The position numbers and the translations under genes are program-made. DNA of 64,000 bases, taken from contig CAYSWA010000009.1 in NCBI GenBank assembly GCA_964434535.1, positions 1-64,000 of the forward strand, read 5' to 3'. Shown piece by piece: positions 21,829 through 29,657 of this stretch. The notes beneath the pieces are model-generated. The model did not search any database. It worked only from the letters and a program-made list of their open reading frames with translations, and was not told the origin of the DNA. Within the stretch, counting starts at the first letter, position 1, and each line of letters starts with the position of its first letter. This stretch comes from SM23-32 sp964434535. Its GTDB lineage: Bacteria > Planctomycetota > Brocadiia > SM23-32.

Positions 21829-23049
21829 ATGAAGATCCTGGCCCTGCCGCACGGCATCGCGCTGGCGCACGTGACCCGCCCGCTCGAGGTGGCCCGTGCC
21901 CTGCGCGAGGACGGCCACGAGGTCGCCTTCGCGTGCAGCAGCCGCTACGACCGGTTCGTGACCGAGCGCGGGTTCACCTGCCGCCCGATCCTGACCGAGG
22001 ATCCCGCGCGGGCGCTGGCGCGCGTGCGCGAGGGCAGGCGCTATCGCGACGACGACGAGATGCTCGCCCGTTACGTGGAGGCCGAGCTGGAGGCGTTCGC
22101 CCGCGAGCGGCCCGACGTGGTGCTCGGCGACTTTCGCCCCTCGCTCAGCGTCTCCACCGAGCTGGTTGGGCTGCCCTACGTGACCATCACGAACGCGCTC
22201 TTCACGCGCTACTACGCCGCCGAGCACCCGCCCCCGGAAACGCTGCCGCTGACGCGCATCCTGGGGCGGCGCATCGCGGGCCTGCTCGTGCCGCGACTCC
22301 AGCGCCTGATGCTCTATCTGATGGCCGGGCCGATCCGCCGCTACAGGCGCCGGGAGGGCATGCCGCCGGTGCGGAACATGCTCGACATCCTGGAGTCGCC
22401 GACGCTGAACCTGATCGCCGACATCCCCGAGTTCGGACCTACGCGAGACCTGCCTCCGCGTTTCCGCTACGTGGGGCCGATCATGTGGGAGGCGCCCCTG
22501 GCCGCCCCCGAGTGGCTCGGCGAGGTGAACCGGGGCCGCCCCGCCCTCTACGTGACCCTGGGCAGCACGGGCGAGGCGAACGGCGTCGGCCGGCTGCTCG
22601 CCGAGGCGCTCGGCGGGCAGGAGTTCCAGGTGATGATGACCACGGGCGCCGGCTCGGCGGCCAACGGCTGGCCGGCGAACTTCCGCTGCGCGCCGTTCGC
22701 CCCCGGCTGCCTCCTGGCGGAGCGGGCGGACCTGGTCGTCTGCCACGGGGGCAACGGTACGATCTACCAGGCGCTCAGCGTCGCCACGCCCGTGCTCGGC
22801 CTGCCCACGTTCTTCGAGCAGGAGTATCACATGGACCGCGTGGAAGCGCTCGGCGCGGGGCGCAAGCTCGTCTCCCGGCGCCTGGAGCCCGATGGGCTCG
22901 CCGGGGCGTGCCGGGCCATGCTGGCCGAACCGAGTTACGCGCAGCATGCCGCGGAGCTGGCCGTCAGTATCCGGGCGTGCGACGCGCCCCGTGCGGCGGC
23001 AGATCTGATCGAATCCCTCGGACAAGGCGGAGCCCCCAACCGACCATGA
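21829..23049 (+). CDS. GT-B glycosyltransferase, paralogue of the enzyme at 17977
   Basis: 406 residues with the same plan as the 17977 enzyme: LPHGIALAHVTRPLEVARALREDGHEV at the N-terminus, VVLGDFRPSLSVSTELVGLPYVTITN, then a nucleotide-sugar motif CHGGNGTIYQALSVATPVLGLPTFFEQEYHMDRVEALG. The basic helical stretch RRYRRREGM could touch the membrane surface. It is likely a second transferase adding a dTDP- or UDP-sugar to a lipid-linked glycan. A GGAGG precedes the ATG at 21829. It ends in an ATGA overlap with the acyltransferase gene. Confidence 0.83.
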   Translation: MKILALPHGIALAHVTRPLEVARALREDGHEVAFACSSRYDRFVTERGFTCRPILTEDPARALARVREGRRYRDDDEMLARYVEAELEAFARERPDVVLGDFRPSLSVSTELVGLPYVTITNALFTRYYAAEHPPPETLPLTRILGRRIAGLLVPRLQRLMLYLMAGPIRRYRRREGMPPVRNMLDILESPTLNLIADIPEFGPTRDLPPRFRYVGPIMWEAPLAAPEWLGEVNRGRPALYVTLGSTGEANGVGRLLAEALGGQEFQVMMTTGAGSAANGWPANFRCAPFAPGCLLAERADLVVCHGGNGTIYQALSVATPVLGLPTFFEQEYHMDRVEALGAGRKLVSRRLEPDGLAGACRAMLAEPSYAQHAAELAVSIRACDAPRAAADLIESLGQGGAPNRP

Positions 23050-23837
23050 GCGAGGAAGCGCACGAACCTCGACCGGGTTCCGGCTCTTCGAATCCCGTCG
23101 CCGCCGTGGGGGGATCGGCGTTGGTGCAGGCGTTCTTCCTGGCGCTTCAGGTCCTGGCCCACGCGCTGGCCGTGCTGCCGTGCGTGCCGCTGGTGCGGTG
23201 GCTGGTGGCCGCGCTCGGCCCGGTGGCGGGCTGGGCGGTGGGGCTGGCCGTCGGCTTCCACGTGGCGGGGCTTGCGCTGGCGCTGGTGGCGGCGATCCTG
23301 CGCGTGCTGCTCGGGGGGCGGGTACGGCCCGGCACGTATCCGCTCAACTCGCCCCAGGCGCGCAAGTGGCTGCGGAACATGGCCATCTGCGAGATAGCCC
23401 GCCGCAGCCCGCTGCTCGGCTACCTGCACCACTACTCGATGCTGTCGGCGCTGTTCTACCGCCTGATGGGCGCGCGCGTCTCCTGGTCGGCGCGGATCGC
23501 CTACGGGGTGCGCCTGACGGACCCGTGGCTGACGAGCGTCGGCGCCGAGGCGACGATCGGCGAGTACGCGCTCGTGCTCGGGCACTTCATCGAGGGCGAC
23601 TCGGTGGTGCTCGGGCCGGTGTGCGTCGGGCGGCGGGCCACGGTGGGCGTCGGCGCCGTCGTCGCGCCGGGTTGCACGGTGGGAGAGGGCGCGACGTTGG
23701 CGGCGGCGGCGATGCTGACCAAGGGCCGCGAGGTCGGCGCCGGCGAGGTCTGGGCGGGCAATCCGGCGCGCAAGCTGCCGCGCGTCAACGCAGCGGCCGA
23801 GCCGGAAGCGCCGATCGACTCCCCAGCCGAAAGCTGA
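23046..23837 (+). CDS. Membrane-anchored left-handed beta-helix acyltransferase
   Basis: 263 residues. Residues 25-95 form two or three hydrophobic helices (VQAFFLALQVLAHALAVLP and VAGWAVGLAVGFHVAGLAL). From about residue 150 the sequence shows hexapeptide repeats (ATIGEYALVLGHFIEGDSVVLGP, ATVGVGAVVAPGCTVGEGA), ending VWAGNPARKLPRV, the usual close of a hexapeptide acetyltransferase. It probably acetylates a sugar of the polysaccharide at the membrane. It is the last gene of the dTDP-sugar operon; a strong hairpin overlaps its stop. Confidence 0.8.
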   Translation: MSEEAHEPRPGSGSSNPVAAVGGSALVQAFFLALQVLAHALAVLPCVPLVRWLVAALGPVAGWAVGLAVGFHVAGLALALVAAILRVLLGGRVRPGTYPLNSPQARKWLRNMAICEIARRSPLLGYLHHYSMLSALFYRLMGARVSWSARIAYGVRLTDPWLTSVGAEATIGEYALVLGHFIEGDSVVLGPVCVGRRATVGVGAVVAPGCTVGEGATLAAAAMLTKGREVGAGEVWAGNPARKLPRVNAAAEPEAPIDSPAES

Positions 23838-23875
23838 GCGGCTGCCGGCGACGGGGTCGCAGGCAGCCGCTCTTT
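23836..23875 (+). terminator. Rho-independent-type terminator after the dTDP-sugar operon
   Basis: An 11-bp perfect stem, GAGCGGCTGCC (23836-23846) with GGCAGCCGCTC (23862-23872), a 15-base loop and a short TTTC tail. Its reverse side also runs into AGCTTTC, so it can serve the convergent secreted-protein gene as well. Confidence 0.75.
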
Positions 23876-23897
23876 CACGAGTTCACTTGTTTGCGCC

Positions 23898-25487
23898 TCA
23901 GAGGCTCGGCGGCGGCCCGTGGGGCGGTCCGCCGGGCGGGCCCGGGCTCGGCGGCGGGCCGGTGTCGCCATCGTCGTCGTCTTTGATGTCGTCGCAGCCC
24001 TGCTCGTTGGCCTCCTCCAGGACGTCGGAGACGGCATCGAAGTCGCCCGAGGCGAACGCGGCCTGGACGGCGGCGATGACCTCGGCCTCGGTGAAGTCGT
24101 AGTTCACGTCGGGGTGCGCGGCGTTGAGCAGCGCGGCCACCGAGTGGCGCAACAGCCGGTTGGCGCCGCCCCCGCCGACCCAGACGGCGTCCAGCAGCGT
24201 GAAGCCGTCGAGCCCGCCGGTCAGGTCGACGCCGAAGACGGCCTCGTAGCTGTCGGTCGGGCTGTAGGGCGTCTCGGCCCAGAAGACGAAGTGCTGGGAC
24301 TGGCGCCAGAAGCCGGGCGTGCAGCCTTCGCCGCCGCCTTCATCCTCGACCGGCAGGATGGTGAAGGAGGCGTCGCCGGAGTTGCCGGCCAGGCTGGTGC
24401 GGATGTCCCAGGAGGCGCTCGGGTCGATCCCGTCGGAGGCGGCGAAGCCCGTCGAGGCGTTGCCCGAGGTCACGAAGGCTTCACCGAAGAGGCTGAAGGC
24501 GAACGTGATGTTGATATCGCCGCCGTCGTGGGCCGTGCCCGTCTCAATCGTGCCGAGCATGGGCAGCCACGCTCCGTCGGTGACGCGGCCCTTGGCGGTG
24601 ACCTCGATCTTGTAGACGTAGCCGCCGTTGGGGCCCGAGCCGCCGCTGCCGATCACGCTCCCGTCGAAGAACGTGATGGTAGCCTGCGCGACGTCGATGA
24701 AGCCGGCGGCGACGAGCGTCCCGTCGGTCGCGTCGCTCACGTTGTTGGGCAGCGGGAACCCGTCTGCCCCGTTCTCGAACTGGCTCGGGTCGGCCGTCGG
24801 GGGCGGCACGGAGGGCCCGCTGCCGTCGAAGTCGAACTCCTCCTCGACGAGCGTCGAGGTGGCCGCGCCGATGTCCAGGTCCCCGGTGGGCGGCACGTCC
24901 TCGTAGATCTCGAAGACGGGCGGCGCCGGATAGGGGAACGGAGAGGTGCCCGGCCCGAAGGTCAGGGCGTAAGTCACCGTGCCTCCCGCTCCCGGGGCGA
25001 GCTGGTCGGGCACGCCATCGCCGGCGGTGCTGCCGGGTGCCAGCCCGTTGTCCACGGTGCCCGAACCGGCCGGGGCCGTGTGGTTGAACGGCACCAGCGC
25101 CGTTGGGAAGAGGCCCCCGATCACGGCGGTGACTTCCTCGCCGAAGGCGGTCGTCCCGCCGTCCTTGACCTGGGTCGTCTCCATGATGACGCCCACGGGC
25201 GGAGGCACGAGTCCTGAGACGCCGCTGATCGTGGCGCCTGCCTGGGGAAGGTTGACGACCAGGGACGACCCGCTGATGCCGCTGGCATCCAGTGAGACCT
25301 CAGAGCCCTGATAGCCGAACAGCGCGGCCTGCGTGCCGCCCGCCGCGCCGAAGTACCCGGCGGTGTCGACCACGCCCCCGCTGCCGAACGTGTTCGGCAC
25401 GCCCGGGAACAGCGGCACCGCCGAAACGGCGGCGGCCAGCGACAGGGCCACCGCTACTGCCAGTACAAGCACTGCCTTGCGATTCAT
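23898..25487 (-). CDS. Secreted paralogue of the PEP-CTERM protein with a different C-terminal domain
   Basis: 529 residues with a signal peptide (MNRKAVLVLAVAVALSLAAA). Residues 25-400 are clearly homologous to the PEP-CTERM protein at 25849, sharing VPLFPGVPNTFG, SFGEEVTAVIGG-type, VFEIYEDVPPT, DLDIGAATSTLVEEEFDFDG and SLAGNSGDASFTI. Where the paralogue continues with its sorting signal, this one runs ILPVEDEGGGEGCTPGFWRQSQH into a ~110-residue module with a Cys-containing TPGFW start and an ALLNAAHPDVNYDFTEAEV helix region, then an acidic stretch (DDIKDDDDGD) and a Pro/Gly tail. It has no PEP motif or C-terminal membrane helix and may be fully secreted. The ATG at 25487 has GGAGGAG 5 bases upstream. 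It has its own sigma54 promoter and dyad. Confidence 0.85.
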   Translation of the reverse strand: MNRKAVLVLAVAVALSLAAAVSAVPLFPGVPNTFGSGGVVDTAGYFGAAGGTQAALFGYQGSEVSLDASGISGSSLVVNLPQAGATISGVSGLVPPPVGVIMETTQVKDGGTTAFGEEVTAVIGGLFPTALVPFNHTAPAGSGTVDNGLAPGSTAGDGVPDQLAPGAGGTVTYALTFGPGTSPFPYPAPPVFEIYEDVPPTGDLDIGAATSTLVEEEFDFDGSGPSVPPPTADPSQFENGADGFPLPNNVSDATDGTLVAAGFIDVAQATITFFDGSVIGSGGSGPNGGYVYKIEVTAKGRVTDGAWLPMLGTIETGTAHDGGDINITFAFSLFGEAFVTSGNASTGFAASDGIDPSASWDIRTSLAGNSGDASFTILPVEDEGGGEGCTPGFWRQSQHFVFWAETPYSPTDSYEAVFGVDLTGGLDGFTLLDAVWVGGGGANRLLRHSVAALLNAAHPDVNYDFTEAEVIAAVQAAFASGDFDAVSDVLEEANEQGCDDIKDDDDGDTGPPPSPGPPGGPPHGPPPSL

Positions 25488-25569
25488 CGCGACTCCTCCA
25501 AAACGGGCCATGGGCCCTGATGCCTGTCTCACCCCTCGTTCACGCTACGGTCCTCCGGCAGCCTGTAGA

Positions 25570-25585
25570 GGCAAACGCCGTGCCC
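25570..25585 (-). promoter_or_regulatory. Sigma54 promoter of the secreted paralogue gene
   Basis: Minus strand GGGCACGGCGTTTGCC, a near-perfect match to TGGCACG-N4-TTGCA. Start site near 25559, leader about 70 bases. The dyad at 25716-25735 is 132 bases upstream of the -24. Confidence 0.8.
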
Positions 25586-25694
25586 GCCCGGGCCGCTCGG
25601 CGCCCACCGGAACACGATCAGCCGTAAGGCATTACATGCAAACGGGTTACGTTCTTGCAGCGCGCGTCGGGTCCGGCGTTCCGACCCCGGAGGG

Positions 25695-25735
25695 GTGTCG
25701 GGTCCGTGCCCGGTCGTGTTGATTCTGCGCGACAC
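25695..25735. promoter_or_regulatory. Operator dyad with a partial tandem partner
   Basis: Full site GTGTTGATTCTGCGCGACAC at 25716-25735; a GTGTCG half-site 21 bases earlier (25695-25700) has a degenerate second arm. The other part of this 361-base gap (25488-25848) holds the sigma54 promoter and the terminator of the neighbouring gene, no CDS. Confidence 0.7.
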
Positions 25736-25765
25736 TCCGTGCCCGCCCCCTCCGCACCGGCGGCC

Positions 25766-25812
25766 GAAAAGAAGAGGGCCCGCCGGTCCTTGCATCGGAC
25801 CGCGCGGGCCCT
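25766..25812 (-). terminator. Rho-independent terminator after the PEP-CTERM gene
   Basis: AGGGCCCGCCGGTCC (25775-25789) pairs with GGACCGCGCGGGCCCT (25797-25812), with a single bulge and a 7-base loop. Reading on the minus strand, the stem is followed by TTCTTTT. It separates this gene from the sigma54-driven paralogue downstream. Confidence 0.82.
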
Positions 25813-25848
25813 CGTGAGGGCTAAGTTGCCTTAGCTTTCAGCTCCCCC

Positions 25849-27090
25849 TCAGGCCGACTTCTTCCGCCTGCGGAAGGCGAGCGGCACCAGGGCGAAGCCC
25901 AGCAGTGCCATGGTCGCCGGCTCAGGGATCGGGATGATGGTGAACGACGCATCACCCGAGTTGCCAGCCAGTGAAGTGCGCAGGCCCCAGGCGGCGAAGA
26001 GGTCGAAGCCGTAGGCCGCCCCGGCCACCACCTGGTCGAACGCCTCGCCGAACAACGAGCCGGCCCACGTGATGTTGATGTCACTGCCGTCCCAGGCGCC
26101 GCCGACCTCGATCGGGATCAGCTTGCCCAGGATGGCGCCGTCGGTGACGACGCCCTTGGCCGTGAGATCAATCTTGTAGACCGTTCCGCCGTTCGGACCG
26201 GCGCCCAGCGCGCTGCCGGTCACGCTCGAATCGAAGAACGTGTAGGTCACGCTCACCGTGTCGAGCCATCCGGCAGCGAACAGCGAGCCGTCGGTCGCCG
26301 TGCTCACGTTGTTTGGCAGGGGAAAACCGTCCGCCCCGTTCTCGAACTGGCTCGGAACCGCCGTGGGAGGCGGCACAGAGGGGCCACTGCCGTCGAAGTC
26401 GAACTCTTCTTCGACGAGCGTCGTGGTGGCCGCTCCGATGTCCAGATCCGTCGTGGGCGGCACGTCTTCGTAGATCTCGAAGACGGGCAGCCCGCCGAAC
26501 ACGGCGATGTAGTCGGCCCCGTCGATGTCGCCGTCGAGGTCGGCATCGAAGGCGTTCGGGTTGCCGGCGTTCCAGGTGGCCGGCCCGAAGCTGGTGGTGA
26601 AGGACACCTGGCCCAGCAGGCCCGGCGCGAGCTGGTCCGGCTGGCCGTCGCCGGCCGTACTGCCCGGCGCTACGCCGTTGTCGACCCCGCCCCCGGGGGC
26701 GGTGAAGTTCGTCGGCGTCAGCAGCGTCGGGAAGACGCCGCCGATCACCGCCGTGACTTCCTCGCCGAACGAGACGGTCGCGCCGTCCTTGACCTGCGTT
26801 GTCTCGTAGACGATTCCCGCAGGCGTGGGGAACCCGTTGGCCGGGTTGATCTGGTTGAGGTTGACCAGCGGGGTCGCTCCGCTCGTGTCGATCGACACCT
26901 CGGAGCCGGCGTAGGCCCAGAAGTCGGCCTGCGTCCCCGCCAAGGCGCCGAAATAGCCGGCGTCCTCGGCAACCGCCGCCCCGCCGAACGTATTCGGCAC
27001 GCCGGGGAACAACGGCACTGCACTGGCCGGACCGGCCGCGATTGCTACCGCGGCCAGGGCCAACACACTTAAGGCCAACATTTTCCTCAT
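25849..27090 (-). CDS. PEP-CTERM sorting-signal protein with a dockerin-like loop
   Basis: 413 residues, exported by Sec (signal peptide MRKMLALSVLALAAVAIAAG) and carrying a classic C-terminal sorting signal: IPEPATMALLGFALVPLAF then RRRKKSA, the substrate of an exosortase. The middle is a beta-rich region of unknown function shared with the 23898 paralogue. Near residue 200 it has an insertion absent from that paralogue, DADLDGDIDGADYIAVFGG, which looks like a dockerin/EF-hand calcium loop. GGAGG lies 8 bases before the ATG at 27090. Only 53 bases separate it from the upstream sugar transferase and no promoter is seen there, so the two are probably cotranscribed from the sigma54 promoter at 27887. 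Confidence 0.92.
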   Translation of the reverse strand: MRKMLALSVLALAAVAIAAGPASAVPLFPGVPNTFGGAAVAEDAGYFGALAGTQADFWAYAGSEVSIDTSGATPLVNLNQINPANGFPTPAGIVYETTQVKDGATVSFGEEVTAVIGGVFPTLLTPTNFTAPGGGVDNGVAPGSTAGDGQPDQLAPGLLGQVSFTTSFGPATWNAGNPNAFDADLDGDIDGADYIAVFGGLPVFEIYEDVPPTTDLDIGAATTTLVEEEFDFDGSGPSVPPPTAVPSQFENGADGFPLPNNVSTATDGSLFAAGWLDTVSVTYTFFDSSVTGSALGAGPNGGTVYKIDLTAKGVVTDGAILGKLIPIEVGGAWDGSDINITWAGSLFGEAFDQVVAGAAYGFDLFAAWGLRTSLAGNSGDASFTIIPIPEPATMALLGFALVPLAFRRRKKSA

Positions 27091-27143
27091 GCTCGGCCTC
27101 CCATCCTTGGGGTGAGGGGGCACTTCTTCCAGACAACCGCTCA

Positions 27144-27839
27144 TCAGCTTTCTGCGATGGTTCTCGATCTTGAGTCCCTCCTTTGCGCCTCGCCGGTGAG
27201 CAGTCGGCTGACCGTCCCGGCGAGGATGAGGAAATCGACCCACCAGCACATGCGGCGCATGTAGAGGCAGTCGAGGCGGACCTTGCGGCGCACGTCGCGC
27301 ACGCTGCGGTCGTAGCCGGCCCGGATCTGGGCCAGCCCGGTCATGCCCGGCCGCACGGCCAGGCGCTTGTCGTAGTCGGGCACCTGCTGGCGAAGCTCCT
27401 GCACGAAGCAGGGCCGCTCCGGGCGCGGGCCGACCAGGCTCATCTCCATGCGCAGCACGTTGACGAGCTGGGGCAGCTCGTCCAGGTGCAGGCGCCGCAG
27501 CACGCGGCCCACGGGCGTGACGCGCGGGTCGTCCTCGCCCTCGGCCCAGACGGGGCCGCTCTCGGCCTCGGCGTCCTGGCGCATCGTGCGCAGCTTGATC
27601 ATCCGGAAGACGCGCCCGTGCTGGCCGACGCGCTCCTGCACGTAGAAGGCCGGCCCCCGCGAGGTCAGCTTCACCAGCGCCGCGCAGACCAGGATCACCG
27701 GAGCCGCCGGCAGCATCAGCGCCAGCGCGATGGCCCAGTCGGCATACGGCTTGGCGGCCCGGTAGTGGCGCTGGAGCGTGCGGATCGCCAGCCCCAGACA
27801 GCCTGTGCCGAGCAACGTTATGGACGCGGGTTCGGGCAC
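27144..27839 (-). CDS. Phosphoglycosyltransferase (sugar transferase) with an N-terminal PEP-CTERM-like signal
   Basis: 231 residues. The C-terminal ~180 form a bacterial sugar transferase (WcaJ/PssY/WbaP type): LTSRGPAFYVQERVGQHG, KLRTM, LHLDELPQLVNVL, SLVGPRPERP and RPGMTGLAQI. It would load the first sugar-1-phosphate onto undecaprenyl phosphate. The start is remarkable: with GTG at 27839 the protein begins MPEPASITLLGTGCLGLAI followed by basic RTLQRHYR, i.e. a complete PEP-CTERM motif whose V is the start codon. AGGAGG lies 6 bases upstream. A TTG at 27881 would precede the predicted sigma54 start site, so I reject it. A second hydrophobic segment (WAIALALMLPAAPVILVCAAL) is the normal membrane hairpin of the family. 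Confidence 0.88.
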   Translation of the reverse strand: MPEPASITLLGTGCLGLAIRTLQRHYRAAKPYADWAIALALMLPAAPVILVCAALVKLTSRGPAFYVQERVGQHGRVFRMIKLRTMRQDAEAESGPVWAEGEDDPRVTPVGRVLRRLHLDELPQLVNVLRMEMSLVGPRPERPCFVQELRQQVPDYDKRLAVRPGMTGLAQIRAGYDRSVRDVRRKVRLDCLYMRRMCWWVDFLILAGTVSRLLTGEAQRRDSRSRTIAES

Positions 27840-27845
27840 CTGCCC

Positions 27846-27851
27846 CCTCCT
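27846..27851 (-). promoter_or_regulatory. Ribosome-binding site fixing the sugar transferase start
   Basis: AGGAGG on the minus strand, 6 bases before the GTG at 27839. It decides that translation starts exactly at the V of the VPEP motif. Confidence 0.8.
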
Positions 27852-27886
27852 GTGGACACACGTGAGTACTTCGCGAAGCAATGGGG

Positions 27887-27902
27887 AGCAAAGGGTATGC
27901 CA
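27887..27902 (-). promoter_or_regulatory. Sigma54 promoter of the sugar transferase/PEP-CTERM operon
   Basis: Minus strand TGGCATACCCTTTGCT, matching TGGCAC-N5-TTGCA/T with one change in the -24. Start site near 27876, leader about 37 bases to the GTG at 27839. The dyad at 28029-28048 is 128 bases upstream of the -24. Confidence 0.8.
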
Positions 27903-28005
27903 CGGCCGGGCGGCCGGGAGCGCGGCGAGGGAGGCGGTCGTAAGGCATTGCGGAGAAAGGGGATGGGGGTCAGCCCCCTGGGCGCCTCACGCGGGCCGCC
28001 CCGGC

Positions 28006-28048
28006 GTGTTGGCTAAGTTGGGCAGGGCCTGTTGAGCGGAGTCAACAC
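28006..28048. promoter_or_regulatory. Operator dyad with a half-site partner, upstream of the sugar transferase
   Basis: CTGTTGAGCGGAGTCAACAC at 28029-28048 (TGTTG-N8-CAACA perfect) and a GTGTTG half-site at 28006-28011, 23 bases apart. They lie between the exosortase stop and the sugar transferase operon. Confidence 0.65.
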
Positions 28049-28106
28049 GGAGGGACGAGCGCCCAAGTGCTCTGTTACGGCCATGTTAGGAGCGAAGCGG
28101 GGCGCT

Positions 28107-29657
28107 TCAGGGGAGGCGGTCCATCAGCACCGGGAAGGAGCGGGCCAGGAAGCGCGCGTGGACGGCCCGCGCGGCGTCCAGGTCGCCCCCTGCCACGCGG
28201 CCGTCGAGCATGATCAGCACGTCGGCGGCGTCGGGTTCGGCGAGCTTGCGCAGGGCTACGCCGGCCTGGTGGCGCCAGTAGCTTATGTTCAGTTCGGGCC
28301 CGCTCTTGAAGAAGTACCAGACCAGGCTCCGCGTCTCGCCGCGGTCGACGATGAGCTCGCGCACGCGCAGCGTGGGCCCCGAGCCGGGCAGCTCGACGAG
28401 CCTCTCCTGCGAGGCGGCGATGCGGCGCCCCTCGCCGCTGATGCACTGCTCGGGGGGATGGGTGCGGCGGCGGACCTGGTGGGCGAGCACCACCAGCAGG
28501 TCCACGCGCTCCTGGCGGCCGTTGACGTAGCGGCGCGAGAGCACGTCGCGCGTGCCGAGCACCTCGTAGACGCGCTCGTCCAGCACGTGGGCGGAGCCCT
28601 GCCAGCCGTCCATGCTGCGGGGCACGGAGGCCAGGATCTCGCCGGCCGCGACCGTCTGGCGGGGCCAGGAGACGTGGAGCGAGGCCGCGGCGGCCAGGGC
28701 CATCAGCGTCAGCACCGTGCCGCTCAAGCTCCGCGAGGGCCGCTCCCGCTGCCCGGCGGGCGCCTCCTGCTGGTCCGCGGACGCCGGCTCCTCCCGTTCG
28801 CCCAGGAGCAGCGCTTCGACGGCGAAGAGCATGCAGAAGGCGAAGGCGAAGAGCGCGAAACCGAGCACGTCGTGCGAGTACCAGCTCTCGGTCTTCTCCG
28901 GCCCCCACTTGTAGGCGATGAGCAGCAGCAGGATGACCCGGCAGACGTTCGCCACGAAGGCGATGGGGATCGCCGCCAGGAACAGGGCGAGCTTGCGCCA
29001 GCCCCTCAGGCTCGATATGTAGGCGTAGAGTGCGCCGAACGCCGTCAGCGAGATCAGGTACTTCAGCCCGCTGCACACGTCGTCCACCACCACCGTCCCC
29101 GAGGGCAGGTGCACGTAGCTGCCCTCGCGCACGCCGGCGAGCCCGAGCAGCCCGATGAACTGCGTGGCCAGCGCCGCCGCCGCCAGCTTCAGCTTGAAGC
29201 TCACCGTCTCCAGCAGCACCTCGGGCACCGGGATCATGAAGGCCAGGAAGGCGATGGGGAACAGCGCCACGCGCAGGACCGCCGGGCCGAGCAACGTCCA
29301 GATCAGCCCCGCCGCGACGCCGAGGAAGGCGAACCCGGTGAAGAAGCCGACCTGCCACGCCGTGCCCAACAGGTGCAGCAGCAGCGAGGGCGCCAGCAGG
29401 GCCAGCCCCCATGCGCTCGGCCGCACGGGGCAGCTCAGCAGCTCCCGACGCCGCATGTAGAGCAGCACGGCGCTGGCCGGCGGAATCAGCCAGCCGTGGC
29501 TGTAGTAGCTGTTGGGCTGCATCCAGCGGTAGCCCATCCAGTAGGCCGTCCACCAGAACCCGACCCCCAGCAGCGCCGCCAGCGCGACGGCGAACGCGAT
29601 CAGCCGGCGGCGTTCGCCGGTCAGGTGGCTCTCGGCGCTGGCCGGGGTCTCGCTCAT
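28107..29657 (-). CDS. Exosortase fused to an EpsI domain
   Basis: 516 residues. Residues 15-290 are a polytopic membrane exosortase with the three catalytic residues: Cys195 (VDDVCSGLKYL), Arg240 (ANVCRVILLLL) and His262 (YSHDVLGF). Residues ~310-516 form an EpsI-type periplasmic domain (SMDGWQGS, HPPEQCISGEGRR, VWYFFKSG). The enzyme is a transpeptidase-like protease that recognises PEP-CTERM tails at the outer face of the inner membrane. It is the last gene of the export operon; ATGA overlap with the gene before it. Likely substrates in this window are the protein at 25849 and, by topology, possibly the sugar transferase N-terminus. No clear terminator follows. Confidence 0.95.
   Translation of the reverse strand: MSETPASAESHLTGERRRLIAFAVALAALLGVGFWWTAYWMGYRWMQPNSYYSHGWLIPPASAVLLYMRRRELLSCPVRPSAWGLALLAPSLLLHLLGTAWQVGFFTGFAFLGVAAGLIWTLLGPAVLRVALFPIAFLAFMIPVPEVLLETVSFKLKLAAAALATQFIGLLGLAGVREGSYVHLPSGTVVVDDVCSGLKYLISLTAFGALYAYISSLRGWRKLALFLAAIPIAFVANVCRVILLLLIAYKWGPEKTESWYSHDVLGFALFAFAFCMLFAVEALLLGEREEPASADQQEAPAGQRERPSRSLSGTVLTLMALAAAASLHVSWPRQTVAAGEILASVPRSMDGWQGSAHVLDERVYEVLGTRDVLSRRYVNGRQERVDLLVVLAHQVRRRTHPPEQCISGEGRRIAASQERLVELPGSGPTLRVRELIVDRGETRSLVWYFFKSGPELNISYWRHQAGVALRKLAEPDAADVLIMLDGRVAGGDLDAARAVHARFLARSFPVLMDRLP

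Noticed and set aside
25529..25795. Minus-strand ORF upstream of the secreted paralogue
   Set aside because: It runs through the dyad, the sigma54 promoter and part of the neighbouring terminator and has no domain.
27840..27881. TTG start of the sugar transferase at 27881
   Set aside because: It precedes the predicted sigma54 start site (about 27876), has no ribosome-binding site, and the GTG at 27839 has AGGAGG 6 bases upstream.
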